Assembly: GCF_002777855.1 (NCBI RefSeq)
Contig: NZ_MEIK01000034.1
Location: forward strand, 62,001-126,000
DNA length: 64,000 nucleotides
Direction of reading: 5' to 3'
Origin: Snodgrassella alvi
GTDB lineage: Bacteria; Pseudomonadota; Gammaproteobacteria; Burkholderiales; Neisseriaceae
This document shows, piece by piece, positions 48,078 through 60,547 of the stretch. The notes under the pieces were generated by a model. That model had not been told where the DNA came from, made no database searches, and saw only the letters and a list, made by a program, of their open reading frames with translations. Both the position numbers and the translations under genes were made by a program. Position 1 is the first letter of the stretch; every line of letters begins with the position of its first letter.

Positions 48078-49808
48078 ATGCACCACTCATTTCCACTGGT
48101 AGAAACCATTGTAGGCGGATTATTTTTTGCTTTTATACTCGGTTATATAGCCCACAAATTACGTATGCCACCTTTAGTTGGCTACCTCTTTGCAGGGATT
48201 ATTGTCGGGCCGTACACCAAAGGTTTTACTGCTGATATGCATTTATCACAGCAGCTGGCAGAGTTGGGCGTAATTTTGCTCATGTTTGGAGTGGGTTTAC
48301 ATTTTTCTATCCGCGATTTGCTTGCAGTCAAACGTGTTGCCATTCCTGGGGCACTGATACAGATTGCACTGGCTACCCTATTAGGCTGGCTATTGGCATG
48401 GCTGGCCGGATGGAGCTCTGGTGCCGGAATTGTGTTTGGGCTGGCTTTATCTTGTGCTTCTACGGTAGTTTTAATAGCTGCTTTGCAGCGCTGGCATCTG
48501 GGGGATTCTACGCAAGGCCGCATTGCCACCGGCTGGCTCATTGTGGAAGATATAGCCATGGTGTTTGTGCTGGTCATGATTCCGGCGCTGGCGCCGGTAT
48601 TGTCAGGACAAGGAAGTGTTTCGAGTGCTGATTTATTTTATTTACTAGGCAAAACCAGTGTTCAGATTATTGCGTTTGTGATAGTGATGCTGTTTCTGGG
48701 GCGCCGTCTCATACCCTGGTCCTTACAGCGTGTAGTAGGCACCGGTAGTCCAGAGCTATTCCGGCTGGCGGTTATAGCCGTAGCGCTGGGTTGCGCCATA
48801 TTAGCCAATTATCTTTTCGGTGTCTCATTTGCACTGGGTGCGTTTTTTGCTGGAGCCATCATCAGTGAAACCAGTATGAATCACACAGCTGAAGATGCTT
48901 CGAGCGGATTGAGAGAATTTTTTACAGTTTTGTTCTTTGTTTCAGTAGGGATGCTGTTTGACCCCAGCATTATTATTCGTGAACCCTTATTGCTCATAGC
49001 AACCCTGCTGGTTGTGGTAATCGGCAAAAGTGCAGGCGCATTTCTGATTGTGCGCGTATTTGGTTATCCGCCACAAACAGCATTAACCATTGCCGTAGCA
49101 TTGGCTCAGATTGGGGAGTTTTCTTTTATGATAGCCAGCTTAGGGTCGGTATACAAAATATTGCCTCCCTTGGCCAGCGATTTGATATTAGGGAGTGCTC
49201 TGATTTCCATTATTTGTAATCCTTTTCTGTTTGTCTGGCTTAACCGGTATCTAGAAAAACAGAATCAACAGGCTACCTCAGCAGCACCAGGCGTGATTGA
49301 CAGCGGAATGATGTCTGATAAGCCTCATGCAAAAGTGGCTGCTCCCATTAAACCGGTATCGATTTATTTTGTTGATGAAGACATGGCTGTTGCGCCAGCT
49401 GTCAGCAATCATACCGTCCTCGTTGGTGCCGGTCCGGTAGGGCAGGAAATTATCAGGCATTTGCAGGCTCAGAATGAAACGGTATATGTTCAGGAAAACC
49501 GGCTTGACGTAGTAACAGAACTACGAGCACGTCAGATACCAGTGGCTTACGGACACGCTTTGTCTGATGGTATGCTTGATGCAGTATTTGTGTCCGAAGC
49601 CAGAAATTTGATTATTACCATCCAAAATAAAACAGAGATTGTTTCAATTATCAAAGCTGCACTGGCACTCAATCCTCAGTTGCAAATCGTGACGTTTAGC
49701 CGATATGAACAGGATAAGCAATTATTTATCCAAGCTGGTGCTACAAAAGTAGTTGATAGCCAGATTGTGCTAGCACAGGAAATTATGCAGGCCTTTGAGC
49801 AGGCATAA
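48078..49808 (+). CDS. ybaL: CPA2-family K+/H+ antiporter with TrkA-N domain (YbaL-like)
   Basis: 576 residues: about 12 membrane helices in the first 390 residues (Kef/CPA2 fold), then a cytoplasmic nucleotide-binding RCK/TrkA-N domain at about 445-575 (HTVLVGAGPVGQEIIRHL, Rossmann GxGxxG). The N terminus (HHSFPLVETIVGGLFFAFILG...ADMHLSQQLAELGVILLMFGVGLHFS) closely resembles YbaL of E. coli as I recall it. Such proteins exchange potassium or sodium for protons under nucleotide or thiol control. The family is certain; the ybaL name is from recall. Confidence 0.88.
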   Translation: MHHSFPLVETIVGGLFFAFILGYIAHKLRMPPLVGYLFAGIIVGPYTKGFTADMHLSQQLAELGVILLMFGVGLHFSIRDLLAVKRVAIPGALIQIALATLLGWLLAWLAGWSSGAGIVFGLALSCASTVVLIAALQRWHLGDSTQGRIATGWLIVEDIAMVFVLVMIPALAPVLSGQGSVSSADLFYLLGKTSVQIIAFVIVMLFLGRRLIPWSLQRVVGTGSPELFRLAVIAVALGCAILANYLFGVSFALGAFFAGAIISETSMNHTAEDASSGLREFFTVLFFVSVGMLFDPSIIIREPLLLIATLLVVVIGKSAGAFLIVRVFGYPPQTALTIAVALAQIGEFSFMIASLGSVYKILPPLASDLILGSALISIICNPFLFVWLNRYLEKQNQQATSAAPGVIDSGMMSDKPHAKVAAPIKPVSIYFVDEDMAVAPAVSNHTVLVGAGPVGQEIIRHLQAQNETVYVQENRLDVVTELRARQIPVAYGHALSDGMLDAVFVSEARNLIITIQNKTEIVSIIKAALALNPQLQIVTFSRYEQDKQLFIQAGATKVVDSQIVLAQEIMQAFEQA

Positions 49809-49988
49809 ATTTTTCATTCCTGTGAAAAATGGTAAAAAAGAAAATTATCAATATTGAATGCCATAAAATCCGGCCAAGTTTAAAAATAAAACTGCTTAGA
49901 AATAAATAATTAGCGCAAGTTATATTCTGGCAGGTATTTTATTTAAACTATGAGCCGGATACGAAAAAAACGTCTTGTTAATAGATAC

Positions 49989-51371
49989 CTATCTGCAGAT
50001 GGAGTTGATAAAAGCTTCCAACTGCTGGCGGCTGGTAACTTTACTGTCAATTTTAATGTAGATGCTGTGTTCTTCAGGCACAATCAAAACTTGGCTAATA
50101 CCATTCTGCTGCAATAATTGTTGGCGTGCATTCTTGGGCAAAAGTTGATTGCTGCCCAGCGTCAAGCGCAGACTAGCCAGATAGGGTGGTTCCTGCATAG
50201 TACAACTTAGCAGCAACCACACCACAGCTAATCCTGTACCAAACAAAAAAACTGTATGAGCACCACAATGTGCAGCCAGCCAGCCTCCGATGGTGCCACC
50301 GCAGGCTACTCCGAGAAACTGTCCCGTAGCGTAAATGCCCATTGCTGTGCCTTTAAAACCGGCAGGCGCTTCTTTGCTTACCCAAGATGGCAGCAAGGCT
50401 TCCATCAAATTAAACGCAATAAAAAACAACAATACACCTATAATTAGGGACCAAAAGGAAACATTGGCCAGCCATAAAACTGTTTCTGCAAGCATTAGAC
50501 CGGCAACGCATATGATAAAAACTCGTCTCATCCGGCGCTTACTTTCTGCATAAATGATCGGTGGCAATACCGTAATAAATGCAATCAGCATTGTGTATAA
50601 ATAAATTTGCCAGTGTTTGGATGCTGGAAATCCTGCTTGTTCAAGTTGCAAAGGCAGAGCAACAAAGGTAGACATCAGTAGAAAATGCAGACAAAAAATA
50701 CCTATGTTTAGCTTGAATAAGGGTGCATTACGCAGTAGAGTGCCAAAGCTACCCTTCACGATACCAGATTCACGATTGAGCACATGAACATTGCTCACAG
50801 GTACAAAAAATAAAGTCAGTGCAATAGCGATTACTGCCAGTGAGGCAATGACCCAAAATAGACCGTGTAAACCAAATGCATGTGTGATAATTGGGCCACA
50901 TACCATGGCCAATGCAAATGTTATGCCAAAGCTGATGCCGATAAAAGCCATCGCTTTAGTGCGATTCTGTTCACGAGTTAAATCTGAAAGTAGAGCCATT
51001 ACGGCTGCGGCAATTGCGCCGCTACCCTGTAAAGCTCGTCCCAAAATCACGCCCCAGATTGAGGTGGTTACAGCGGCAATGATGCTGCCCAGAGTGAAGA
51101 TTATCAAACCGCCCACAATCAGTGGCTTGCGTCCAAAACGGTCTGACCATAAGCCAAAAGGAATCTGTAGTAAAGCCTGCATCAGGCCATAAATACCAAT
51201 AGCCAGCCCGATCAGGCTTTCATTGGCTCCTTGTAATGTCATTCCATAAGTGGTCAGTACCGGCAAAACCATAAACATGCCCAGCATGCGCAATGAAAAA
51301 ACCGCTCCTAATCCCCATGTTGCTCGCCTTTCGGCGGAGTTCATGTGTGTATCATTATTGTTGGAATTCAT
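49989..51371 (-). CDS. MFS transporter with C-terminal YAM domain (YajR-like)
   Basis: 460 residues: twelve hydrophobic helices plus a soluble tail of about 60 residues. MFS motif A is GLWSDRFGRKPLIVGG between helices 2 and 3, and LGRALQGSGAIAAAVMALLSDL is the motif B/C region. The tail (ISQVLIVPEEHSIYIKIDSKVTSRQQLE) matches the ferredoxin-like YAM domain of YajR. It is probably a proton-driven exporter of unknown substrate. ATG 51371 and the internal ATG 51344 are both possible. It is adjacent to, but not in, the cyo operon; a cyo terminator separates them. Confidence 0.88.
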   Translation of the reverse strand: MNSNNNDTHMNSAERRATWGLGAVFSLRMLGMFMVLPVLTTYGMTLQGANESLIGLAIGIYGLMQALLQIPFGLWSDRFGRKPLIVGGLIIFTLGSIIAAVTTSIWGVILGRALQGSGAIAAAVMALLSDLTREQNRTKAMAFIGISFGITFALAMVCGPIITHAFGLHGLFWVIASLAVIAIALTLFFVPVSNVHVLNRESGIVKGSFGTLLRNAPLFKLNIGIFCLHFLLMSTFVALPLQLEQAGFPASKHWQIYLYTMLIAFITVLPPIIYAESKRRMRRVFIICVAGLMLAETVLWLANVSFWSLIIGVLLFFIAFNLMEALLPSWVSKEAPAGFKGTAMGIYATGQFLGVACGGTIGGWLAAHCGAHTVFLFGTGLAVVWLLLSCTMQEPPYLASLRLTLGSNQLLPKNARQQLLQQNGISQVLIVPEEHSIYIKIDSKVTSRQQLEAFINSICR

Positions 51372-51390
51372 ATTGAGTACAGCTTAAAAG

Positions 51391-51427
51391 AAAAACCTGC
51401 CTATTGTAAAAGAAACAAAGGCAGGTT
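51391..51427 (-). terminator. Terminator of the cyo operon
   Basis: AACCTGCCT/AGGCAGGTT (51394-51402 and 51419-51427), followed on the minus strand by TTTTTCTTTT, lies about 40 bases past the cyoE stop. Confidence 0.85.
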
Positions 51428-51467
51428 GGGGTGGTTTGCGTATTATTATGTATTCATGTTTACGGTA

Positions 51468-52358
51468 TCAACCAGCCAAGCTTAATACAGTAGGAGAGGC
51501 CGGTGTCATGAAATCTACCGACATCATAATGCTTAAGGTAGTGATAGCTATAATCGAAAATACAAACAGTTTACGTGCCCATATACGGTCATTATTCTGC
51601 GCTTTATAACCAGATAGTGCCATACACAGCCACCATACACTGACCGCAGCAGCCACCACCAGATATTTGTATCCGGCATAACCACCTATAGACAGCATCA
51701 GTGTCGCAAACATAAAAGCAATGATATAAAACGTGATATGGTGTTTGGCTACCGCAATACCTTTTACCACTGGCAAAACCGGAATATTGGCTGCCTGATA
51801 ATCCTTAAAGCGATAAATCGCAATGGCGTAGGAATGTGGCATTTGCCAGAGACTGAAAATCGCTAGCAGAATAAGTGCACCAGCATCAAAATTATTGCTT
51901 ACTGCACAATAACCAATCACTGGAGGTGCGGCACCTGACAGACTGCCAATAAGGGTACCGTAAACAGAATGCCGTTTCATATAGAGACTATAAATCCCTA
52001 CATAAACCACAAAGCCCATTACAGATAACCACATGGCCAACGGGTTAGCACCAAAATAAAGCACAACAAACCCAGCAATACCCAGTATCGTGGCTAATGC
52101 AAAGGTCACCCGTGCAGAGGCGAGCCCTCGTACTAGAACACGATTCTTGGTACGTTCCATCTTCGGATCGATATCACGGTCAATCAGGTTATTGAACGCA
52201 CAGCCAGAAGCTACTACCAGAGACACGCCCAGCAGAGTAAGAATTAGCAGGAAACCGTTAATGCTGCCTTTGGAAGCCAGCAAAAACCCGCCGACAACCG
52301 AAATCAGGTTGCCGACGATAATACCTGGTTTAGTTACTTGCAGGTATGGCTTAATCAT
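51468..52358 (-). CDS. cyoE: Protoheme IX farnesyltransferase (heme O synthase)
   Basis: 296 residues, nine hydrophobic helices, UbiA-superfamily prenyltransferase. It attaches a farnesyl group to heme b, giving heme O for the quinol oxidase encoded upstream. The two Asp-rich motifs are visible: [18 protein letters not shown] and the later [19 protein letters not shown]. The start [19 protein letters not shown] is typical of CyoE. It follows cyoD by nine bases, the last gene of the operon. Confidence 0.97.
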   Translation of the reverse strand: MIKPYLQVTKPGIIVGNLISVVGGFLLASKGSINGFLLILTLLGVSLVVASGCAFNNLIDRDIDPKMERTKNRVLVRGLASARVTFALATILGIAGFVVLYFGANPLAMWLSVMGFVVYVGIYSLYMKRHSVYGTLIGSLSGAAPPVIGYCAVSNNFDAGALILLAIFSLWQMPHSYAIAIYRFKDYQAANIPVLPVVKGIAVAKHHITFYIIAFMFATLMLSIGGYAGYKYLVVAAAVSVWWLCMALSGYKAQNNDRIWARKLFVFSIIAITTLSIMMSVDFMTPASPTVLSLAG

Positions 52359-52367
52359 GAACTGCCT

Positions 52368-52700
52368 TTAACCTAACACCATGTTTGCATTCAGGCTCCA
52401 CATAATCCAAATGGAAAGGCCTACCAGCAATACAATCACAATTGCGGTGAAAATAAATGAAATTAGATTCCAGCGTTCTTCCGGATTACTGCCCAAATGG
52501 AGGAAACATACTAACTGAACAATAAGCTGTAATACAGCTGTAATCACAATCACCGCAAACAAAGTTTTCTTGTCTGCTGCATGATTCATGACCATCAGAA
52601 ACGGAATCAGAGTTAATACCACCGACAGGATAAAACCAATGACGTAGTTTTTAGCACTGCCATGTTGTGGAATATGGTCTTGATGGTTTGACTGACTCAT
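52368..52700 (-). CDS. cyoD: Cytochrome bo3 quinol oxidase subunit IV
   Basis: A 110-residue protein with three helices. It has an N-terminal HGS-like polar tail, then [43 protein letters not shown] and the last helix ending NANMVLG. It stabilises the oxidase complex. ATG 52700 overlaps the cyoC stop (ATGA) and is preceded by a G-rich site; the longer open frame from 52745 is not needed. Confidence 0.95.
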   Translation of the reverse strand: MSQSNHQDHIPQHGSAKNYVIGFILSVVLTLIPFLMVMNHAADKKTLFAVIVITAVLQLIVQLVCFLHLGSNPEERWNLISFIFTAIVIVLLVGLSIWIMWSLNANMVLG

Positions 52701-53308
52701 AACGCTACCCCCATCAGATATACAATTGAGAACACGCAAATCCACACGATGTCCAGAAAGTGCCAGAACAGGCTCAGGCAGTTAATACGCGTACGATTAA
52801 CACTAGTCAGACCACGCGAAGCAACCTGAATCATCAGAACTGCCATCCAGATCAGACCGGCGGTAACGTGCAGACCATGGGTACCTACCAGAGCAAAAAA
52901 GCCAGACAGATATCCACTGCGATCCGGTCCCATACCATGTGTAATCAGATGATGGAATTCATACAGCTCCATCCCAATGAAGCAGGCACCGAATACAAAG
53001 GTTATAACCAGCCACAACAAAACCTGACTCTGATTATTGCGATTCATTGCCAGTACGGCAAAACCGTATGTAATGGAACTCAGTAACAGAGCAAAAGTTT
53101 CTACCAGCACAAAAGGGAGCTCGAAAATGTCTTTGCCGCTTGGGCCACCAGCCGTGCCCGGCAGGAGCACGATATAGGTGGCAAACAGACAAGAGAACAA
53201 AATCAAGTCACTCATCAGGTAAATCCAGAACCCGAATACCTTCAGTGAACCGTTGTCGTGGTGAGCGTGTTCAGGCGCCTTACCGTGAATCAAGGTTTCA
53301 GTTGACAT
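52697..53308 (-). CDS. cyoC: Cytochrome bo3 quinol oxidase subunit III
   Basis: 203 residues with five helices. The first helix [23 protein letters not shown] and the motif [16 protein letters not shown] identify subunit III of heme-copper oxidases, CyoC type. It has no redox cofactor. Start and stop overlap neighbours by one and four bases (TAATG with cyoB, ATGA with cyoD), giving tight translational coupling. Confidence 0.97.
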   Translation of the reverse strand: MSTETLIHGKAPEHAHHDNGSLKVFGFWIYLMSDLILFSCLFATYIVLLPGTAGGPSGKDIFELPFVLVETFALLLSSITYGFAVLAMNRNNQSQVLLWLVITFVFGACFIGMELYEFHHLITHGMGPDRSGYLSGFFALVGTHGLHVTAGLIWMAVLMIQVASRGLTSVNRTRINCLSLFWHFLDIVWICVFSIVYLMGVAL

Positions 53309-55293
53309 TATTTCAGTCCTGCTTTAGTTAATTCATTAAAACGTTTGCTTTCAATGGCTTCAATTTCAGCAACCGGTACGTAGTAATCCACGTCGGTGTC
53401 GAAGCTCTTGGCAATGAGACTAATAATCATGCCAGCGAAGCCAATGATGGCCATCCACCAGATATGCCAAATCATGGCAAAACCGAAAATCAGGGAGAAT
53501 ACACCGATAACGAGACCGGCAGCTGTATTTTTCGGCATATGAATTTCTTCATATTTAGCTGGTTTCTTATACGCAATACCTTTTTCTTTTTCGTCCCAGA
53601 ATGCATCACGGGATTCAACTTGAGGCTGAATAGCGAAATTGTAGAAGGGTACTGGAGAAGAAGTAGACCATTCTAGTGTGCGGCCATCCCATGGGTCGCC
53701 GGTCACATCTAGATTTTCTTTACGATGTATGCAGGAAACCACTACCTGAATCACCATGCATACCACACCAAGAGCAATGATGGCAGCACCAGCAGCAGCT
53801 ACGCACAGCAATGTGTGGAAAGCTGGGTCAATGTGCTGACTCAAACGACGGGTCATGCCCATGAAGCCCAGTGCATATAACGGCATAAACGCAACAAAGA
53901 AGCCGATAAACCAACACCAGAAGGCGCGTTTACCCCATGTTTCATTCAGCTTGAAGCCAAATGCTTTCGGGAACCAGTAGTTGAGCGCTGCAAACAGACC
54001 GAATACCACACCACCGATAATAGTGTTATGGAAGTGGGCTACCAAAAACAGACTGCCATGCAGTACAAAGTCGGCACCTGGTACAGCTAACAGTACGCCG
54101 GTCATACCACCTACGGAGAAAGTAATGATAAAGCCTACCGTCCACAGCATTGGAACATGGAAAGAAATACGGCCTTCATACATAGTAAACAACCAGTTGA
54201 ATATTTTCACCCCAGTCGGAATGGAAATAATCATAGTGGCGATACCAAAGAACGCATTAACGTTGGCACCAGAGCCCATGGTAAAGAAGTGGTGCAACCA
54301 TACAATGAAAGACAAGATGGTAATACATACGGTGGCCCATACCATTGAGGTATAGCCGAACATGGTTTTACGTGAGAATGTAGCAGTTACTTCTGAATAT
54401 ACACCGAAAATTGGCAGAATCAGAATATAAACTTCTGGATGACCCCATGCCCAAATCAGGTTGATATACATCATCATGTTACCGCCCAATTCATTGGTAA
54501 AGAAGTGGGTGCCAAGGTAACGGTCTAATGTCAGCATCGCTACAGATGCAGTCAAAATCGGGAAAGAAGTCAGAATCAGAATGTTGCTACAGAAAGAAGC
54601 CCAGCAAAAGATAGGCATTTTCATCATAGTCATGCCAGGGGCACGCATTTTCAGTATGGTAGCGATAAAGTTAACCGCACTTACCGTAGTACCTATACCC
54701 GATATCTGCAGACTCCATATCCAGTAATCTACACCAACTCCAGGGCTGAATTCCAATCCAGACAGCGGTGGATAAGCCAACCAGCCAGTTTGGGCAAATT
54801 CGCCCAGACCCAATGACAAGTTAACCAGCACTACACTGACAGCGGTAAACCAGAAACCCAGATTATTTAGGAATGGATAAGCCACATCGCGCGCGCCTAG
54901 CTGCAACGGAATGACGAAGTTCATCAAACCAATAACAAATGGCATTGCTACAAAGAAAATCATGATTACACCGTGGGCGGTGAAAATCTGATCATAGTGA
55001 TGTGGCGGCAGAAAGCCATCACTGGTACCAGAGGAAGCAAGTACCTGCTGGCTACGCATCATCACAGCATCGGCGAAACCACGTACCAACATCACCACTG
55101 CGACAATGATGTACATGATACCGATGCGTTTGTGGTCAACTGTGGTAAACCATTCTTTCCACAGATAGGTCCATTTATGAAAATACGTAATTGCACCCAC
55201 CAACGCCAAACCTATGACGATGATGGCTGTAATCGTTACCATGACAATTGGTTCATGGAACGGTATCGCATCTAAAGATAATTTTCCGAACAT
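53308..55293 (-). CDS. cyoB: Cytochrome bo3 quinol oxidase subunit I
   Basis: 661 residues, about 15 helices. It is the catalytic heme-copper subunit that reduces O2 to water and pumps protons. Heme b His is in [16 protein letters not shown]; the Cu-B and tyrosine site is [17 protein letters not shown] (His-Pro-Glu-Val-Tyr cross-link motif); the two Cu-B histidines are in WLHHFFTMG; the heme o3/heme b His pair is in [11 protein letters not shown]. All are intact. The D-channel NxxxxxN region ([10 protein letters not shown]) is also seen. It lies 19 bases after cyoA. Confidence 0.98.
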   Translation of the reverse strand: MFGKLSLDAIPFHEPIVMVTITAIIVIGLALVGAITYFHKWTYLWKEWFTTVDHKRIGIMYIIVAVVMLVRGFADAVMMRSQQVLASSGTSDGFLPPHHYDQIFTAHGVIMIFFVAMPFVIGLMNFVIPLQLGARDVAYPFLNNLGFWFTAVSVVLVNLSLGLGEFAQTGWLAYPPLSGLEFSPGVGVDYWIWSLQISGIGTTVSAVNFIATILKMRAPGMTMMKMPIFCWASFCSNILILTSFPILTASVAMLTLDRYLGTHFFTNELGGNMMMYINLIWAWGHPEVYILILPIFGVYSEVTATFSRKTMFGYTSMVWATVCITILSFIVWLHHFFTMGSGANVNAFFGIATMIISIPTGVKIFNWLFTMYEGRISFHVPMLWTVGFIITFSVGGMTGVLLAVPGADFVLHGSLFLVAHFHNTIIGGVVFGLFAALNYWFPKAFGFKLNETWGKRAFWCWFIGFFVAFMPLYALGFMGMTRRLSQHIDPAFHTLLCVAAAGAAIIALGVVCMVIQVVVSCIHRKENLDVTGDPWDGRTLEWSTSSPVPFYNFAIQPQVESRDAFWDEKEKGIAYKKPAKYEEIHMPKNTAAGLVIGVFSLIFGFAMIWHIWWMAIIGFAGMIISLIAKSFDTDVDYYVPVAEIEAIESKRFNELTKAGLK

Positions 55294-55312
55294 TGTTTAT
55301 TTCCTCGCAAGC

Positions 55313-56203
55313 TTACTCAGCACTGCTGGCGGCACTGGCCTGTAAAGTAGCCGGCATATTGTGATTGGCAAATTTAGCAATCACGTTGCCGTACAAACTC
55401 GGATTTGCGCTGGAGAAGTATTCCACTTTGTGGAATTGACTAGGCGCAGCCAGTTTGTTGAATGAAGCCATGTCATTAAGTGTATTTGGCGACTGTTTCA
55501 CCTTTTCCACCCATTGATTGAAGCTGGCTTCATCCGGTGTAGCAATGGCAGTGAATTTCATACCAGAGAAACCGGCACCGCTGTAGCTGGATGAAATACC
55601 TTTGTATTCACCGGCAGTATCAGCTACCAGATGTAGCTTGGTCTGCATACCGGCCATAGCGTAAATCTGACTACCCAGCTGGGGGATGAAGAATGAATTC
55701 ATCACTGTATTAGAAGTGATTCTGAATTCCACCGGTGTGTCTTTCGGAAAAGCGATTTCATTAACTGTAGCAATACCCTGTTCTGGATAAATAAACAGCC
55801 ATTTCCAGTCTAATGAAATAACTTCAATTACTACTGGTTTTTTATCACTTTCCAGCGGACGATACGGGTCCAGAGAATGAGTGGTTTTCCAAGTGATTGT
55901 TCCCAGAATGAGAATAATCAGGATAGGAATGCCCCAAACTACGGCCTCGAGTTTATTGGAATGCGCCCATTTCGGCGAATATTTGGCATTGCTTCCCTCT
56001 CTGTATTTCAGAGAGAAGAGAATTGCCATAATAATCACCGGAATTACGACTATCAACATCAAGCAGATTGCTGTCAGTATCAGCGTGCGTTCTTCCTGAC
56101 CTATATGGCCTTTAGGGTTTAGCAGAGCTGCATCACAGCCGCTTAACAACAGCGAACCGATCAGCATCGTCAATACTATCCCTGAGAGCTTACTTAATTT
56201 CAT
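55313..56203 (-). CDS. cyoA: Cytochrome bo3 quinol oxidase subunit II
   Basis: 296 residues. A lipoprotein signal peptide ends in the lipobox LLLSGC (Cys23); two transmembrane helices follow ([25 protein letters not shown] and [21 protein letters not shown]) and then a periplasmic cupredoxin domain. The Cu-A ligands of cytochrome c oxidases are absent ([24 protein letters not shown] lacks the CxxxC pair), confirming a quinol oxidase. It is first of the operon cyoABCDE. The promoter was not resolved. Confidence 0.97.
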   Translation of the reverse strand: MKLSKLSGIVLTMLIGSLLLSGCDAALLNPKGHIGQEERTLILTAICLMLIVVIPVIIMAILFSLKYREGSNAKYSPKWAHSNKLEAVVWGIPILIILILGTITWKTTHSLDPYRPLESDKKPVVIEVISLDWKWLFIYPEQGIATVNEIAFPKDTPVEFRITSNTVMNSFFIPQLGSQIYAMAGMQTKLHLVADTAGEYKGISSSYSGAGFSGMKFTAIATPDEASFNQWVEKVKQSPNTLNDMASFNKLAAPSQFHKVEYFSSANPSLYGNVIAKFANHNMPATLQASAASSAE

Positions 56204-57225
56204 GTAACGACCTCAACATTACGGGAAACACGATTAACGTTTGTAAAAAACGGGAGTTACTATTTTAAGACAATGTTGGCAAACTGTATATTGCCTGTGG
56301 CTATATGTTATTTAAGGAATGTTAAATAAGTATTATTCTTGTTTTTATTTCTGTTTATATTTTATATACAAATCATACATTTATTTTTATTTTTTTTATG
56401 GCGATAAGAAGGGATGGGTAAAGTCTAAAAATTACATTAATATATTAATACAATTATTAACACACAATTATTGCTACTGGATTACAATTCTGAATTGAAA
56501 ATATCTTTACTAGGTGTATGAATAAATAATTGATATATAACTAAAAATTATAAATTGGTTTTCTTCCTGCTGCTATCTGAGAAGATGATATTTACATGAA
56601 TTACAATTTAGTTTTCTTAGAAATAATTAATCTATATCAAAATAAGCTCTCTTATAATTTTAATTGCGCATATCGAATATGCTGATTGTATTTCAAAATA
56701 GAAAATAAGCTATAAAAATAGGTAACAAATTATATTTTAAGGAATTTTATATAAATATAGTTTCGTGTTAAAAAAAATTAGCTGTGTTGTAATTTTATCG
56801 CTAAGGATGAACGTGGTTGATAAGATTAATTAAAATACGACGCAAATAAAGTTTTTAATCGATGTAGATGTCTATTTTATTTAATTTTTTAATGTATCAA
56901 TGTTAGATAGAGATTAACCTATTTCATTTTTCATTAAAGCAATTAATATGCCATTTTATAGCTGAGCCAAGAATTATTTAATTTAAATTGTAATAGCGCA
57001 AAGTAAATTCGAGTGTTTCAAAGTTATTAGATAAGTATGTAAATGATGCTGTAATTTTAATCAAAATTTTTAAGTGTAAAGGTAATTTAGATCAGCCTGA
57101 ATATGAGAAAAAAGTAGAGCTTAGATTGTTCTGGGATTGCATGGATGCTGCCGGCTTTAACTATAGAAGAAGATTGGTTACGGCAGCTCTATGCAATCGT
57201 TATGGGATTGATGATGAATGAAAAA
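56204..57225. other. Long AT-rich spacer with a coding-like tail
   Basis: About 1 kb with no complete gene. The last 210 bases (57012-57221, plus strand) form an open frame of 69 codons without ATG or GTG start. It reads like protein and ends in YRRRLVTAALCNRYGIDDE. The remaining 800 bases are A+T-rich without structure I can support; the cyoA promoter lies at its left end. Confidence 0.4.
57012..57221 (+). pseudogene. Possible gene remnant without start codon
   Basis: The open frame contains KLLDKYVNDAVILIKIFKC, then EYEKKVELRLFWDCMDAAGF and the ending above, with balanced residue use unlike the AT-rich surroundings. The only internal ATG is near the end, and a stop sits immediately upstream. 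I do not recognise the family. It could be the 3' end of a deleted gene, or chance. Part of it (FWDCMDA) recurs as FWDCMEA at 58406-58426, on the other side of hemB. Confidence 0.3.
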
Positions 57226-59310
<2,085 letters not shown>

Positions 59311-60081
59311 TTAGTGTGCTGATGAATTTTTTTCGTTTTCAGGAGAAATGATGGCAAACAAGGGCAGGTGGTCAGATAGTTTCTGCCAAGGCTGACCAGT
59401 TAATGGTTTGGCTGCCAGTACTTTTAAATGGCGGATGAAAATTCTATCGAGGCTTAAAAGGGGTAAGCGTGCCGGAAAAGTTTTTGGTGCATTGTGGTAA
59501 TTACAAAATGCATCTTGCAGATTCAGTTTTGGGTCAAGAGTATTGTAAGAACGCTGGCGCCAGTCGTTGAAGTCTCCGGCCAGAATCAAGGGCTTCGCAG
59601 GGTCTATTTCACTTTGAATATAATCATATATAGTTTGATACTGCTTAATACGATCTGGTTCGCGCAGATTGAGATGAGCACACAAACACACTAATGGCGT
59701 TTGCCATTGTGGAAGCTGAACTTCGCAGTGTAACAGTCCGCGCTGTTCCATTTTATTGACACTAATATCCAGGTTATGGCAAGTGATCATGGGGTGGCGG
59801 CTAAGGATAGCATTGCCATGATCGCGGTATTTGTAGCGTGCATTGCGGCCGTAGCTCACATGATAGTCCAGTTGTTCACTGAGAATCTGGTAATGTGGTT
59901 GGCGAGGAAAATCAGGAATATTGTCTGCTCGTTTGCTGTTGTATCCCTGTACTTCCTGTAAAAACAGGATATCTGGAGCAAGCTGCTGTAAAGCTGTAGT
60001 CATTTGCAACAGCTGTACTTTCTGGTTTAGTGCAGACATGCCTTTATGAATATTGTAAGTGGCAATAGTGATGGCGTTCAT
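59311..60081 (-). CDS. Endonuclease/exonuclease/phosphatase (EEP) family protein, YbhP-like
   Basis: 256 residues of the EEP fold. Catalytic segments are TIATYNIHKGMS (Asn), ILFLQEVQGYN (metal Glu), CLCAHLNL (His), LILAGDFNDW (Asp, Asn) and the final SDHLPLFAII (Asp-His). The family hydrolyses phosphodiesters in nucleic acids or phospholipids; the target cannot be read. ATG 60081 (MNAITIATYNIHKG) is the natural start; the open frame runs back into nudB. It lies 22 bases after the nudB stop, so it belongs to the mscS-nudB-EEP unit. Confidence 0.87.
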   Translation of the reverse strand: MNAITIATYNIHKGMSALNQKVQLLQMTTALQQLAPDILFLQEVQGYNSKRADNIPDFPRQPHYQILSEQLDYHVSYGRNARYKYRDHGNAILSRHPMITCHNLDISVNKMEQRGLLHCEVQLPQWQTPLVCLCAHLNLREPDRIKQYQTIYDYIQSEIDPAKPLILAGDFNDWRQRSYNTLDPKLNLQDAFCNYHNAPKTFPARLPLLSLDRIFIRHLKVLAAKPLTGQPWQKLSDHLPLFAIISPENEKNSSAH

Positions 60082-60103
60082 GAAAGGTGTTGGAAAAATA
60101 GAA

Positions 60104-60547
60104 TCACCAGCGTTGGGGCAACTGGATAAGTGCTGCACGGTTGGAAGGTGAGAAAACCTGCTCAGCAGCTTGCCCCAGAGGGCACCATTGGTAAAGCAGG
60201 TGCTCGCGTGGTGATAGTTTAATAGGAGTAGAAGCGTCTATACAAACCGAAAAAACATGTTCAGTGTTATGTGTTACGCCCGGTGCATAACGATGCCGCC
60301 AATGTGGATAAATTTCAAACACGCTTGAAAACTGCCAGTCGACAATATCGGTAGAAATAATACCAGTTTCTTCAGCCAGTTCACGTCTGGCTGTTTGTTC
60401 CAGAGTTTCTTCGGCTTCTTGACTGCCAGTGACTGATTGCCAGTAGCCGGGTTTATCTGCGCGCTCAAGTAGCAGTATCTGGTGGTTGTTGTTATAAACC
60501 ACCACCAGTACAGACACCGGCATTTTATAGGTGTTAAGACTACTCAT
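60104..60547 (-). CDS. nudB: Dihydroneopterin triphosphate pyrophosphatase
   Basis: A 147-residue Nudix enzyme that removes pyrophosphate from dihydroneopterin triphosphate in folate synthesis. A standard Nudix box GSQEAEETLEQTARRELAEETG lies at 41-62. The preceding KPGYWQSVTGS, the early VLVVVYN and the later WRHRYAPGVTHNTEHVFSV fit NudB. Several ATG starts exist (60547, 60523; a longer frame to 60568). All are close to or overlapping the mscS stop at 60540. Confidence 0.88.
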   Translation of the reverse strand: MSSLNTYKMPVSVLVVVYNNNHQILLLERADKPGYWQSVTGSQEAEETLEQTARRELAEETGIISTDIVDWQFSSVFEIYPHWRHRYAPGVTHNTEHVFSVCIDASTPIKLSPREHLLYQWCPLGQAAEQVFSPSNRAALIQLPQRW